From the NCBI GenBank assembly GCA_964415295.1, contig CAYPYN010000002.1:124001-188000 (forward strand): a DNA stretch of 64,000 nt, given 5' to 3'. This DNA comes from SB21 sp964415295. GTDB taxonomy: Bacteria; CLD3; SB21. The notes beneath the pieces were generated by a model that was given only the letters and a program-made list of their open reading frames with translations, was not told the origin of the DNA and did not search any database. Numbering within the stretch: the stretch's first letter is position 1; each line of letters begins with the position of its first letter. This document shows positions 16,614 through 25,634 of the stretch, piece by piece. The position numbers and the translations under genes were made by a program.

Positions 16614-19196
16614 TCAACTTCCCCCTTTGGTCAGCTCGAACGTATGTTTGAGGAAGATCTTGAATTTATCGGAGTTCGCGATGCGGTCATATTCGATCTT
16701 GATGATCGTCGAAGGTTTTCGATAGGTTGTTAACTGGAATTCAAGTCTTTTCAGTTGATCGTAATAGCGGTTCTGAAGCGTATCAATATACATCTTGAAC
16801 TTTGCTTCGTTTTTCTTATCGGCTTTGAGTTGCTGGATCAGCGTATCGACCACCGTGCAGGTCTTATCAATATGATTGGCCAGCTCGCTTTTCAGACTGT
16901 CCAGAGCGCTTTTGTAGATGACCCATTCTTTGGTTTTACAGGATTCGGCAAATTTAAGGGCTTTGGAAACGTACTGCTGAAAACGATCGTCGTTCATGAG
17001 CGCAATGAATTCCGACCTCACCAGAGGTGCCGACTTTTTGCCTCCCTCAAGGCTGTCCTTGTTATCCGTGATCGCAAAGAAATCGTCGTCACGGAGCTTG
17101 GTAATGACCTCTTCATGTGTGGGATCGGTATCTTCCGAAAGTGCTGACAGAAGTTTATTAAAGAAACGGTGGTATTCGTCGATAAGAGGCACCACTTCCC
17201 GTTTGGCGCGGATCTGCGTATTCTCAAAATGGCGCCAGCCGATCGCATCCTGAATCAAGGCCAATATGAGATTGAGCGCGCGCTGCAAGTGCCTCGGATA
17301 TTCGGGTTTGTCAAGACGGCGTGTGACCAGATACGTCGAATAATTCTTAATGTCCAGCAAAGTCTCTTCAAAATTATCGTCTTCTTCGGCCTTTGTCAGA
17401 ACCGATTCCGGTATGATGTTTTTTTCCACGGCATCTTTTTCGATCATCTTGACGGAATCCACCTTGAAAAGCGCTTTGACCTTGGATTCAACATACTGGG
17501 CATTAAAATCTTCACCGTCGCCCTGGCCGCGCGTGATCGTCCCGGCCTTGACGTAATCGCCGATCGCGATCCCCAGTTCAATCTCATTGATCAGATCAAG
17601 AATCTTGAATGTCCCTTGCTGATCCAATGGGATGTTATTTTCATCAATGACCGCCTCCACCTGGTTCATGGTCAGAAAGGCCCTTTCGGCTTTGTTGAAA
17701 AAGCCCAGGCGTTTGCGGATCTCGTTCAATTCTCCGATCTTGCGACTCAATTCGTATTCATCCACATCCATATCTTTGGTGAGCTTGGTAGAATCAAGAC
17801 TAATATGGTCCGTGGACATCTGGAGCAGATCGATATTGATATTGAATCGATTCATCAACCGGGCGGAAAGATAGCGGGAAGCCAGAGCGGCTTTTTTGAT
17901 ATCCGGATCTTCTTCCTTCATGACGCCTTTATCGATACAGGGCAGCTCCTGTTTGAAGTACTCCACCACACGCTGTTTATCGGATTTTTCAGGATCCAAT
18001 TCACCGATGAGTTCGACAAATTCGTAAACTTCCTTGATCTGAAAACCTTTAACCTTGAAAATCATCGAAGTGAGATACTGGGTTTCGCGCGCGATCTCGG
18101 TCAGTTTTCCGGGTTCATGCAGGGATTCATCCGGGTTATCCAGACGGCGGGCAAAAGAAATGGCCGCTATCGTCTGATCCGCGATATTGTCGGCAGCAAG
18201 CGTTTTGCGTACCGCATCTTTCAGACTCTCGTCCAGCGGGGAGTAATTATCCTGCACCAGCTTCTCCTCGTACTGTTCGAGTGCGACGTCCACTTCCAGT
18301 TCGTTGATCAGCTGAAGCCATTCGAGTTTTTCCGTCTTGGAGCCCAACTCGATATTAAGGTCGCCCGACAAAGTGTCCTCAATGATGTGGTCCAGAATGC
18401 GGAATTGCCGCCGTATGTTATTGGACTGACCGAGCCGGTTGATGATAATGCCTTCCAGTGTTTCATTGGGATAACCGTACTCCGCGAGGCGCATCTGGAT
18501 CTTGGACAGAAGATAAATATTGATCATGTCTTTCATCGTGATCGATTCGCTCTTGCGCATCGTCTCATCCCGCTTCATCGCCTCCGCCAGCAAATTAACG
18601 ATAAAAACGCTTTTCATTTGTTCGTCGCCGTTGAGGTCCACGCGATCGATCAACTGGATCAGTTTGATCAGCGTTTCCGTATCGCGTATCTTCTTTTCGA
18701 AAAGATCCTTGAGTTCCTTGGAACTCCCCGATCCGCCGGATTCTCCGCCGCCTTCCGAAGCCGCCTTTTCAAGAATGATCGTAATGATAGCATTGGCAAC
18801 CGAGCTGTGGTACAATTCGTTCAGTTTCCCTTCAAAAATGGGCGTGCCAAAATTGGAGGATTTATTGACCAGCAGAGAGAGTAACATGCTGATCACGGGT
18901 TCCGGCACGGTTTTTTGACCCAGCATGACTTCCATTTTGGTCAGCGCCGCAATATCTTCCAGTTTGCTAACCAGCAGGGTTTTTCCGCTCTTGGTCTTTT
19001 TGACGATTTCTTCTTCAATCTTTTGGGTAACAACCAGCAGTTCCGATTCGGTGAATGAACCGATCTTGGACTGGAACTGCGTCACATGTTCCGGCATCAG
19101 TTTCCCCGGAAATGCGGGAGATTGCACCAGTGCCATCAGCTTATCGAGGGCCGCCTTTTGATCTTTGTCAAGAGTAGGTGCCGTGCGCTCGGTCAT
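16614..19196 (-). CDS. uncharacterised 860-residue helical cytoplasmic protein
   Basis: I do not recognise this protein. It has no signal peptide or membrane segment, is rich in Lys/Glu/Leu/Ile and is predicted largely alpha-helical. A Gly/Ser linker (EGGGESGGSGSS, 148-159) separates a short N-terminal domain from the rest. It has no Walker motif, zinc site or obvious repeat. The LINELEVDVAL region (about 300) and LINEIELGIA (about 560), each before a charged stretch, look like related segments and may mark an internal duplication. bamD follows 66 bases downstream. No Shine-Dalgarno is obvious at the ATG. A long antisense frame over this gene (17169-18884) is a shadow. Confidence 0.8.
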   Translation of the reverse strand: MTERTAPTLDKDQKAALDKLMALVQSPAFPGKLMPEHVTQFQSKIGSFTESELLVVTQKIEEEIVKKTKSGKTLLVSKLEDIAALTKMEVMLGQKTVPEPVISMLLSLLVNKSSNFGTPIFEGKLNELYHSSVANAIITIILEKAASEGGGESGGSGSSKELKDLFEKKIRDTETLIKLIQLIDRVDLNGDEQMKSVFIVNLLAEAMKRDETMRKSESITMKDMINIYLLSKIQMRLAEYGYPNETLEGIIINRLGQSNNIRRQFRILDHIIEDTLSGDLNIELGSKTEKLEWLQLINELEVDVALEQYEEKLVQDNYSPLDESLKDAVRKTLAADNIADQTIAAISFARRLDNPDESLHEPGKLTEIARETQYLTSMIFKVKGFQIKEVYEFVELIGELDPEKSDKQRVVEYFKQELPCIDKGVMKEEDPDIKKAALASRYLSARLMNRFNINIDLLQMSTDHISLDSTKLTKDMDVDEYELSRKIGELNEIRKRLGFFNKAERAFLTMNQVEAVIDENNIPLDQQGTFKILDLINEIELGIAIGDYVKAGTITRGQGDGEDFNAQYVESKVKALFKVDSVKMIEKDAVEKNIIPESVLTKAEEDDNFEETLLDIKNYSTYLVTRRLDKPEYPRHLQRALNLILALIQDAIGWRHFENTQIRAKREVVPLIDEYHRFFNKLLSALSEDTDPTHEEVITKLRDDDFFAITDNKDSLEGGKKSAPLVRSEFIALMNDDRFQQYVSKALKFAESCKTKEWVIYKSALDSLKSELANHIDKTCTVVDTLIQQLKADKKNEAKFKMYIDTLQNRYYDQLKRLEFQLTTYRKPSTIIKIEYDRIANSDKFKIFLKHTFELTKGGS

Positions 19197-19295
19197 AAGT
19201 CACCTGTCCGGATTGAACTCATTAACTTTTAACAATTTGAAAGAAAATCTAACATAATAGAACCATCTTATCAAGCAAATTAAAATGAATCTCAC

Positions 19296-19324
19296 TTGAC
19301 TTTTCATGCCCATTTCGATACTTT
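19296..19324 (+). promoter_or_regulatory. candidate sigma-70-like promoter of the corC-corA-purL group
   Basis: TTGACT (19296-19301), a 17-base spacer and TACTTT (19319-19324), ending 48 bases before the ATG at 19373. The spacing is ideal and the match good. Confidence 0.42.
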
Positions 19325-19372
19325 GCCTGCGTCCACTATGATTAAAACCCGGGCCCCGCAAATCCTTGACCC

Positions 19373-20644
19373 ATGAGTGATATTTCCGTTTTAGAGATCG
19401 TTATTTTTTTTGTGCTGATCTTCTTGTCAGGTATCTTTTCGAGCGTGGAAACCGCCATGCATTCTCTCGGAAAGGTGGCCATAAAGAAAATCCTCAAACG
19501 CGGCGGCACGCGTGCCAAACTGCTGGGAATCTGGTCGTCCAACCAAAATAAATTCCTGACTACGATCTACGTCGGCAATAACATCCTGAATGTTGGCGCC
19601 TCCGTGCTGGCGTCCAGCATCACCATCGATGTGGCGCGTCACTACGGTTACCGCGAACCCTACGCCCTGGCCGCGGCCACCGGCGCGATCACGTTCGTAC
19701 TACTGCTTTTCGGAGAAGTGGTTCCCAAAGCCATAGCGCAGCATAACCCGGAACGGATATTCCTCCTTCTTGCAGCTCCGATCAATATCGCCCTGACGAT
19801 CCTGCGTCCGCTCAGCGCATTCTTTGAGTGGATCTCACGCATTTTTGTGACAATGCTGGGCGGAGCGGAACAGTTGCGGAGCCTGGCCGTGACCGAAGAA
19901 GAGATCAAAGCGATCATCGAAGCGGGTGAGATCGACGGCGCAATAGCGGAAGAAGAAAAGGAAATGATCCACAGCGTCATCGAATTCGGCGATACCATCG
20001 TCAAAGAAGTCATGGTACCGCGCGTGGATATGGTGGCCGTCGAAGTGGGAACCCCGATGGAAGAGATACTTGAGATCATGGCGGAAGAAAAACTGTCACG
20101 GCTCCCGGTCTATGACCAAACGGTTGACACGATCGTCGGCGTGCTGCACATCAAGAATATCCTGAACGCCTGGAGGAAGAACATCAAGGAAATGTCTGCG
20201 ATTGAGTTCATTACCATGCCGTATTTCGTTCCTGAAACCAAGAAGGTCTCTGAACTCCTTAAAGAATTCAAAGCCAATCGTATGCAGATGGCCATCGTCG
20301 TTGACGAATACGGAGGCACCGAAGGACTCGTGACCATGGAAGACCTCGTCGAGGAGATCGTGGGTGAGATCAAAGACGAATACGACGACAGCACCTCCTT
20401 GATCAAGAAACAGGACGACGGTTCCTACCTGATCGACTCCAAAGTGGAGATCCATCAGCTGAACGAGCAACTGAATCTGGCCATTCCTTCCGATGAATAC
20501 AATACGGTTGGCGGCTTTATCCTGTGGAAACTGCGCCGAATGCCAAAAAAGAATGAAGTGGTGCAGCACGACAATCTTAAATTTACGATCCTGGAAGCGG
20601 ATCGAAAGAGGATCTACAAAGTGGCCCTAAATATCGTCTCATAA
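19373..20644 (+). CDS. CorC/HlyC (CNNM-type) membrane protein with CBS pair
   Basis: 423 residues. An N-terminal DUF21/CNNM membrane domain (about 1-185, with SGIFSSVETAMHSL and NNILNVGASVLASS) is followed by two CBS domains (about 205-330, with VMVPRVDMVAVE and DEYGGTEGLVTMEDLVEEIVGEI) and the C-terminal CorC_HlyC domain (345-423). The family is linked to Mg2+ and Co2+ efflux; the old haemolysin name is historical. The corA gene 10 bases downstream supports a divalent-cation role. Confidence 0.93.
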   Translation: MSDISVLEIVIFFVLIFLSGIFSSVETAMHSLGKVAIKKILKRGGTRAKLLGIWSSNQNKFLTTIYVGNNILNVGASVLASSITIDVARHYGYREPYALAAATGAITFVLLLFGEVVPKAIAQHNPERIFLLLAAPINIALTILRPLSAFFEWISRIFVTMLGGAEQLRSLAVTEEEIKAIIEAGEIDGAIAEEEKEMIHSVIEFGDTIVKEVMVPRVDMVAVEVGTPMEEILEIMAEEKLSRLPVYDQTVDTIVGVLHIKNILNAWRKNIKEMSAIEFITMPYFVPETKKVSELLKEFKANRMQMAIVVDEYGGTEGLVTMEDLVEEIVGEIKDEYDDSTSLIKKQDDGSYLIDSKVEIHQLNEQLNLAIPSDEYNTVGGFILWKLRRMPKKNEVVQHDNLKFTILEADRKRIYKVALNIVS

Positions 20645-20654
20645 GAACAGAACT

Positions 20655-21704
20655 ATGGTTACCATATACACACAGGTACATGAGAAGGATTTCGTCAATA
20701 CCTTGTCGCTCGACGAATTGATCATATATCTGAAGGATCCTAAATCCGTATTCTGGATCGACCTGGCCGCTCCGACCGAAGACGAGATCATGCGCCTTCA
20801 GTCGATTTTCAACTTTCATCCCCTTTGCATCGAAGACTGTATGACGTATTCCAATCATCCCAAATTGGAGGAATTCGACGAATACGTTTTCATCGTCACG
20901 CATGAACCGGAGATCGACAGCGCCACGCACGAACTGAAACGGCCCGAGATCGATTTTTTCCTGGGTAAAAACTACCTCGTATCCGTTCATCATCATCCCA
21001 GCAAGGCCGTAGAACGAACAATTCACCGTTGCGAAGCCCAGTTGACTTACCATCAATCCTTTCAGTACGAAAAAGCGACCGCCAAGACGGCCATCAAAGA
21101 TAACACCATGTTCCGCAATTCCGATCTGATCCTCCACGCCATTTTGGACAGCATAGTGGACGGCTATTTTCCGCTGATCGACGCCTGGGACGACACCATC
21201 GAAGCTTTGGAAGACCGTGTTTTGGCCAATAAACCCGAACAAAGGATCTTGCAGGAAATACTAACCATCAAGCGCCAGTTGTCGGGTTTCCGCAGAACCG
21301 TTACACCACAGCGGGATATGATGGGCAAACTGATACATACCGACAATAAAGCGATCGCCAAAACATCCAATCCCTACTTTCGCGATGTGTACGACCACTT
21401 ACTCCGTATCACCGAAATGCTCGACGGACATCGAGACGCGATGGGTAATGTACTGGAGGCTTATTACTCTGTTCTGTCCTATCAGATCAACGAGAATTCC
21501 CGGGTAGTCAATTTTGTCATGCAGCGGCTGACGATCATCACTACCATATTCATGCCTCTATCCTTTATCGCCAGCGTGTACGGGATGAATTTTGAGAACA
21601 TGCCGGAGAAGAATTGGACATACGGTTATTACGCCGTACTGATCGTCATGGTCATCACGGCTCTGCTCATGCTGATATTTTTTAGAAGAAAGAAATGGAT
21701 ATAG
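20655..21704 (+). CDS. corA: magnesium/cobalt transporter CorA
   Basis: 349 residues: a long soluble N-terminal domain and two C-terminal membrane helices separated by the diagnostic YGMNF motif (GMN at 310-312), with a basic tail RRKKWI. CorA is a pentameric Mg2+ channel. Its position between corC and purL suggests a transcript that balances Mg2+ uptake and efflux. Confidence 0.95.
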   Translation: MVTIYTQVHEKDFVNTLSLDELIIYLKDPKSVFWIDLAAPTEDEIMRLQSIFNFHPLCIEDCMTYSNHPKLEEFDEYVFIVTHEPEIDSATHELKRPEIDFFLGKNYLVSVHHHPSKAVERTIHRCEAQLTYHQSFQYEKATAKTAIKDNTMFRNSDLILHAILDSIVDGYFPLIDAWDDTIEALEDRVLANKPEQRILQEILTIKRQLSGFRRTVTPQRDMMGKLIHTDNKAIAKTSNPYFRDVYDHLLRITEMLDGHRDAMGNVLEAYYSVLSYQINENSRVVNFVMQRLTIITTIFMPLSFIASVYGMNFENMPEKNWTYGYYAVLIVMVITALLMLIFFRRKKWI

Positions 21705-21725
21705 ATCTCAATAAGAAAAGGAACC

Positions 21726-23981
21726 ATGCATACTTCCAAACTGATCGACGTTGAGGATATCAAAGAGCCGGTGGTTACCCTCGGACTCGCCAAAGAGCAC
21801 GGACTCAATGAGGAAGAGTATCAGAAAATTCTTGGGATACTCGGAAGGACGCCCACCTTCACAGAACTCGGTATTTTCAGCGTCATGTGGAGCGAGCACT
21901 GCAGTTACAAGAATTCCATCGCCGTCCTGAAGACCCTTCCGAAACAAGGCCGTCATGTATTGAAGGGCGCGGGTGAGGAGAATGCCGGTCTCATTGACAT
22001 CGGCGACGGTTTGGCCGTCGCATTTAAGATCGAAAGCCATAATCATCCTTCGGCGGTGGAACCGTATCAAGGCGCCGCGACAGGCGTGGGAGGCATTTTG
22101 CGCGATATTTTCACGATGGGAGCCCGACCGGTGGCGGCGCTAAATTCGCTCCGCTTCGGCCGGCTGGATAATCCGCGCGTCAAGTATCTCTTTGCCAATG
22201 TGGTCAAAGGCATCGGCGACTACGGCAACTGCTTCGGTGTCCCGACCGTTGCGGGTGAGGTCTATTTTGAAGAATGTTACACCGATAATCCGCTGGTCAA
22301 TGCCATGGCTGTCGGTATCGTCGACCACCGTCAGACCGCCAGCGCTATAGCCAAAGGCGAAGGCAATCCGGTCATGATCGTCGGATCATCCACCGGACGT
22401 GACGGCATTCACGGAGCCACCTTTGCCTCGGAAGAAATTTCCGAAGCCTCGGAATCCAAACGTCCCAACGTTCAGATCGGAGATCCTTTCACGGAAAAAC
22501 TTCTTCTGGAAGCCACACTCGAGGCGATCCAGTCCGGCCATTTGGTCGGAATTCAGGATATGGGCGCTGCCGGACTGACGTGTTCCAGCGCGGAAACCAG
22601 CGCTAAAGGCGAATGCGGCATGGAGATCGAACTTTCGCTGGTACCTATGCGCGAAGACCGCATGACGCCCTACGAAATCATGTTGTCCGAGAGTCAGGAA
22701 CGGATGCTTCTCATCGTGAAAAAAGGCTACGAAAAACAAATACAGGACATTTTTGAAAAATGGGACCTGCATGCCGTTACGATCGGCCGCGTTACCAGTG
22801 ACCGAATGCTCAGAGTTAAGTTTCAGGGTGAAGTATTCGCCGAAATTCCTTCCGAATGCCTTGTACTCGGCGGCGGGGCACCGGTGTACCACCGGGAAAC
22901 CTCACGTCCAACGTACCTTGATCAGGTACAATCATTCGACGCAGAAAATGTGCCGGAACCTCAAAACTATGAAGACGTGCTGAAAAGACTGTTAGGTTCT
23001 CCCAATATCGCGAGTAAAGAATGGGTGTATGAACAATACGATTCAACCGTCAGGACCAATACAGTCACGCTTCCAGGGAGCGATTCCGCCGTGATCCGCC
23101 TCAAGGGAACTAACAAAGCGCTCGCGATGAAGACCGACTGCAACGGACGCTACGTGTATCTCAACCCGAGACGCGGCGGGCAGATCGCCGTTGCGGAATG
23201 CGCGCGCAATGTGGTTTGCTCCGGCGCAAGACCGGCGGCGATCACCAATTGCCTTAATTTCGGCAATCCATACAAACCCGAGAATTACTGGCAATTTAAA
23301 GAAGCCGTGGGCGGGATGAGCGATGCCTGCAAAGTTCTGGATACGCCCGTCACCGGCGGCAATGTGAGCTTTTATAATGAAAGCCCTAACACCGCCGTGT
23401 ATCCGACGCCGACGATAGGTATGATGGGTATCATCGAAGATATGGCGCACGTGACGACGTCCTGGTTCAAGACCGAAGGCGATATCGTTTTTCTTATAGG
23501 TAAGAATCTTTTTGAAATCGGCGGCAGTGAGTATCTGAAGGTCATGCACGGCCAGGTCAATGGTGATGCGCCGTTCATAGACCTTACGTATGAAAAAAAT
23601 GTTCAGGAACTCACTCTTAAGGCCATCACGTCCGGATTGATCCGGTCCGCTCACGACGTGTCGGACGGCGGATTGGCTGTGGCCCTTGCGGAATGCTGTT
23701 TGCAGGGAAAAAAGAATCACATCATCGGCGCGCGCATATCCCTGACGGACATCATCAGACCGGATGCTCTTTTATTCGGAGAGTCGCAGTCAAGGATCAT
23801 CGTGAGCGTTTCCCCGGACCATAAAGCGGCCTTCCTGGAATTGTCCAGGAAGTCTAAAACAGATGTCTCTGAAATCGGGCTTGTTGGCGGGAATAATCTC
23901 CGGATCAACGATTGGATCGACATAGACGTCGCGGAACTAGAATCCCTGTACCGAAATTCCATCAGGCAGATCGTAGGCTGA
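21726..23981 (+). CDS. purL: phosphoribosylformylglycinamidine synthase subunit PurL
   Basis: 751 residues, the length of the small (PurS/PurQ-dependent) PurL. MWSEHCSYKNS near residue 50 holds the catalytic His region, and GVGGILRDIFTMGARP and GGNVSFYNE are family motifs. It converts FGAR to FGAM in purine synthesis with glutamine and ATP. purS and purQ are not in the window. AAGGA precedes the ATG. It converges with the porX-like gene, whose stop is only 8 bases away. Confidence 0.97.
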   Translation: MHTSKLIDVEDIKEPVVTLGLAKEHGLNEEEYQKILGILGRTPTFTELGIFSVMWSEHCSYKNSIAVLKTLPKQGRHVLKGAGEENAGLIDIGDGLAVAFKIESHNHPSAVEPYQGAATGVGGILRDIFTMGARPVAALNSLRFGRLDNPRVKYLFANVVKGIGDYGNCFGVPTVAGEVYFEECYTDNPLVNAMAVGIVDHRQTASAIAKGEGNPVMIVGSSTGRDGIHGATFASEEISEASESKRPNVQIGDPFTEKLLLEATLEAIQSGHLVGIQDMGAAGLTCSSAETSAKGECGMEIELSLVPMREDRMTPYEIMLSESQERMLLIVKKGYEKQIQDIFEKWDLHAVTIGRVTSDRMLRVKFQGEVFAEIPSECLVLGGGAPVYHRETSRPTYLDQVQSFDAENVPEPQNYEDVLKRLLGSPNIASKEWVYEQYDSTVRTNTVTLPGSDSAVIRLKGTNKALAMKTDCNGRYVYLNPRRGGQIAVAECARNVVCSGARPAAITNCLNFGNPYKPENYWQFKEAVGGMSDACKVLDTPVTGGNVSFYNESPNTAVYPTPTIGMMGIIEDMAHVTTSWFKTEGDIVFLIGKNLFEIGGSEYLKVMHGQVNGDAPFIDLTYEKNVQELTLKAITSGLIRSAHDVSDGGLAVALAECCLQGKKNHIIGARISLTDIIRPDALLFGESQSRIIVSVSPDHKAAFLELSRKSKTDVSEIGLVGGNNLRINDWIDIDVAELESLYRNSIRQIVG

Positions 23982-23989
23982 TCTCCCGA

Positions 23990-25558
23990 TCACATCTTTT
24001 TACCTTCCAATTCGATCACCGGCATGATCATTTCTTCCATGGAAATGCCGCCGTGCTGGAACGTATCCTTGTAATAATTCAGGTAGTGGTGATAATTTGT
24101 CGGGTAAACAAAATAATAATCTTCCTTCGCAATAATATAATGCGTGTTAACGCCGCGCGAAGGCAATTTTAAGTCTGCGGGATTCTTGACGAACAGCGCG
24201 TGCTTCGGGTTCGCTTTGATATTCTTTCCGTATTTGTACCTCAGACTCGTCGACGTCTCTTTATCCCCGATCACCTGAGTCCCATGCAGGCTTCGGATGC
24301 TCCCATGATCCGAAGTAATAATCACCGAGCAGTCCAATTTCGACAGCGTTTTCAATATCTCAAACATCGGCGAATGGATAAACCACGAATTGCTCAGCGA
24401 GCGGTACGCGGGTTCGTTGGGCGCGATCTCCTTGATTACGGTTGAATCACTGCGGCTGTGCGCAAGAATATCGAGGAAATTAAGCACGATCGCCGTTAAC
24501 TGCGTTGATTCTACATAACTGGCGATATTCCCTTCCAGGTTCTTTGTAGCATCAATATTCAGCAGTTTGATATATTTGGCGTCCGTTTCGATCGGAACAC
24601 GGTTGATCTTCAGCTGGTAATCAAGAAGCTCTTTTTCAAAACGGTTACGGCTGGAATCGTCCTCCTCGCCTTTAGACCATATTTCAGGAAATTTATTCTC
24701 AATCTCGGATGGAAACAGGCCGCTGAAAATCGCATTACGCGAATACGGCGTCGCTGTTGGCAGAATGGAATAGTAGAAATTCTTCGAGATATTAAAATAT
24801 TCCTGAAGTATGGGTTCGAATCCGAGCCATTGATCGAGCCGAAGGCAATCGATCACGATGAAGACGACGCGGCGCTTCGCAGCGATCTTCGGAAAAATGT
24901 AGTTGCGAATGATGTCGGTGGATAATTCCGGGGAATCGCCTCCGCGGTCGTGGATCCACCGGTGGTAATGGCGCTCGATGAACTTGCCGAACTCCACATT
25001 ACAGGCCTGCTTCTGATCATTGAGAGTCTGCCGGAGACCGAGATCGCTGTATTCGTCCATTTCCCTGTCCCATTGGGACAATGAAAGATTGATATCGTAC
25101 CAATCCCTGAATGACAATTCCGACATCAATTGCTGGGTGATCTTATTGAATTCCTGAATGTAATCCCGCGATATTTTCTGTTCGGTAATCTTTCTCGTAT
25201 CGAAGATCTGTTTGCAGGCCAGCAGAATCTGGCTCGGGTTGACGGGTTTGGTAAGATACTGATCGATCTTGCGTCCGATGGCGTCGTCCATCAGTTTTTC
25301 CTCTTCGCTTTTGGTGATCATGATCACCGGGAGCGCCGGATGCATGTCTTTGATCTCCTCCAGTGTCGTCAGTCCGTCTTTGCCGGCCATCATTTCATCG
25401 AGAAGCACCAGGTCAAACCTCTCTTTTTCGATCTGACGGATGGCATCTTCCCCGTTGGTCACGGGCGTTACGTCGTATCCGCGCTGCTGGAGAAACAGCA
25501 TATGCGGTTTTAGGAGTTCGATCTCATCATCGGCCCAAATGATTTTCTTTCTTTGCAT
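23990..25558 (-). CDS. porX: PorX-like response regulator with PglZ phosphatase-like domain
   Basis: 522 residues. The receiver domain (1-120) has the acidic pair Asp10/Asp11, phospho-acceptor Asp54 (VLLDEMM) and Lys105 (YLTKP), all intact. Residues about 220-520 are a PglZ/alkaline-phosphatase-like domain: VIDCLRLDQW (Asp238), the PTATPYSRNA segment (Thr271) and TSDHGS metal ligands. In Bacteroidetes PorX, with PorY, controls the type IX secretion system, and its PglZ domain cleaves cyclic oligonucleotides. GAGGTG lies six bases before the ATG. The order of domains and length match PorX. No T9SS gene lies nearby, so the target here is unknown. Confidence 0.9.
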   Translation of the reverse strand: MQRKKIIWADDEIELLKPHMLFLQQRGYDVTPVTNGEDAIRQIEKERFDLVLLDEMMAGKDGLTTLEEIKDMHPALPVIMITKSEEEKLMDDAIGRKIDQYLTKPVNPSQILLACKQIFDTRKITEQKISRDYIQEFNKITQQLMSELSFRDWYDINLSLSQWDREMDEYSDLGLRQTLNDQKQACNVEFGKFIERHYHRWIHDRGGDSPELSTDIIRNYIFPKIAAKRRVVFIVIDCLRLDQWLGFEPILQEYFNISKNFYYSILPTATPYSRNAIFSGLFPSEIENKFPEIWSKGEEDDSSRNRFEKELLDYQLKINRVPIETDAKYIKLLNIDATKNLEGNIASYVESTQLTAIVLNFLDILAHSRSDSTVIKEIAPNEPAYRSLSNSWFIHSPMFEILKTLSKLDCSVIITSDHGSIRSLHGTQVIGDKETSTSLRYKYGKNIKANPKHALFVKNPADLKLPSRGVNTHYIIAKEDYYFVYPTNYHHYLNYYKDTFQHGGISMEEMIMPVIELEGKKM

Positions 25559-25634
25559 ACGTTCACCTCAATTGATTTTCATATTCTGAATCCGTCGTAG
25601 CAAATCCTATAGGCCTTCCTTTCATATGAGTCAA

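Noticed and set aside
17169..18884. Long 571-residue open frame on the plus strand opposite the 860-residue protein
   Set aside because: Its protein is rich in Phe, Gln, His and Ile in patterns expected from the antisense of a Glu/Lys-rich gene. It has no ribosome binding site or homology that I see, and the minus frame is the longer and more protein-like.
24811..24840. GGTTCGAATCC tRNA-like T-arm
   Set aside because: It lies within the coding sequence of the PorX-like gene and no acceptor stem or anticodon arm fits around it.
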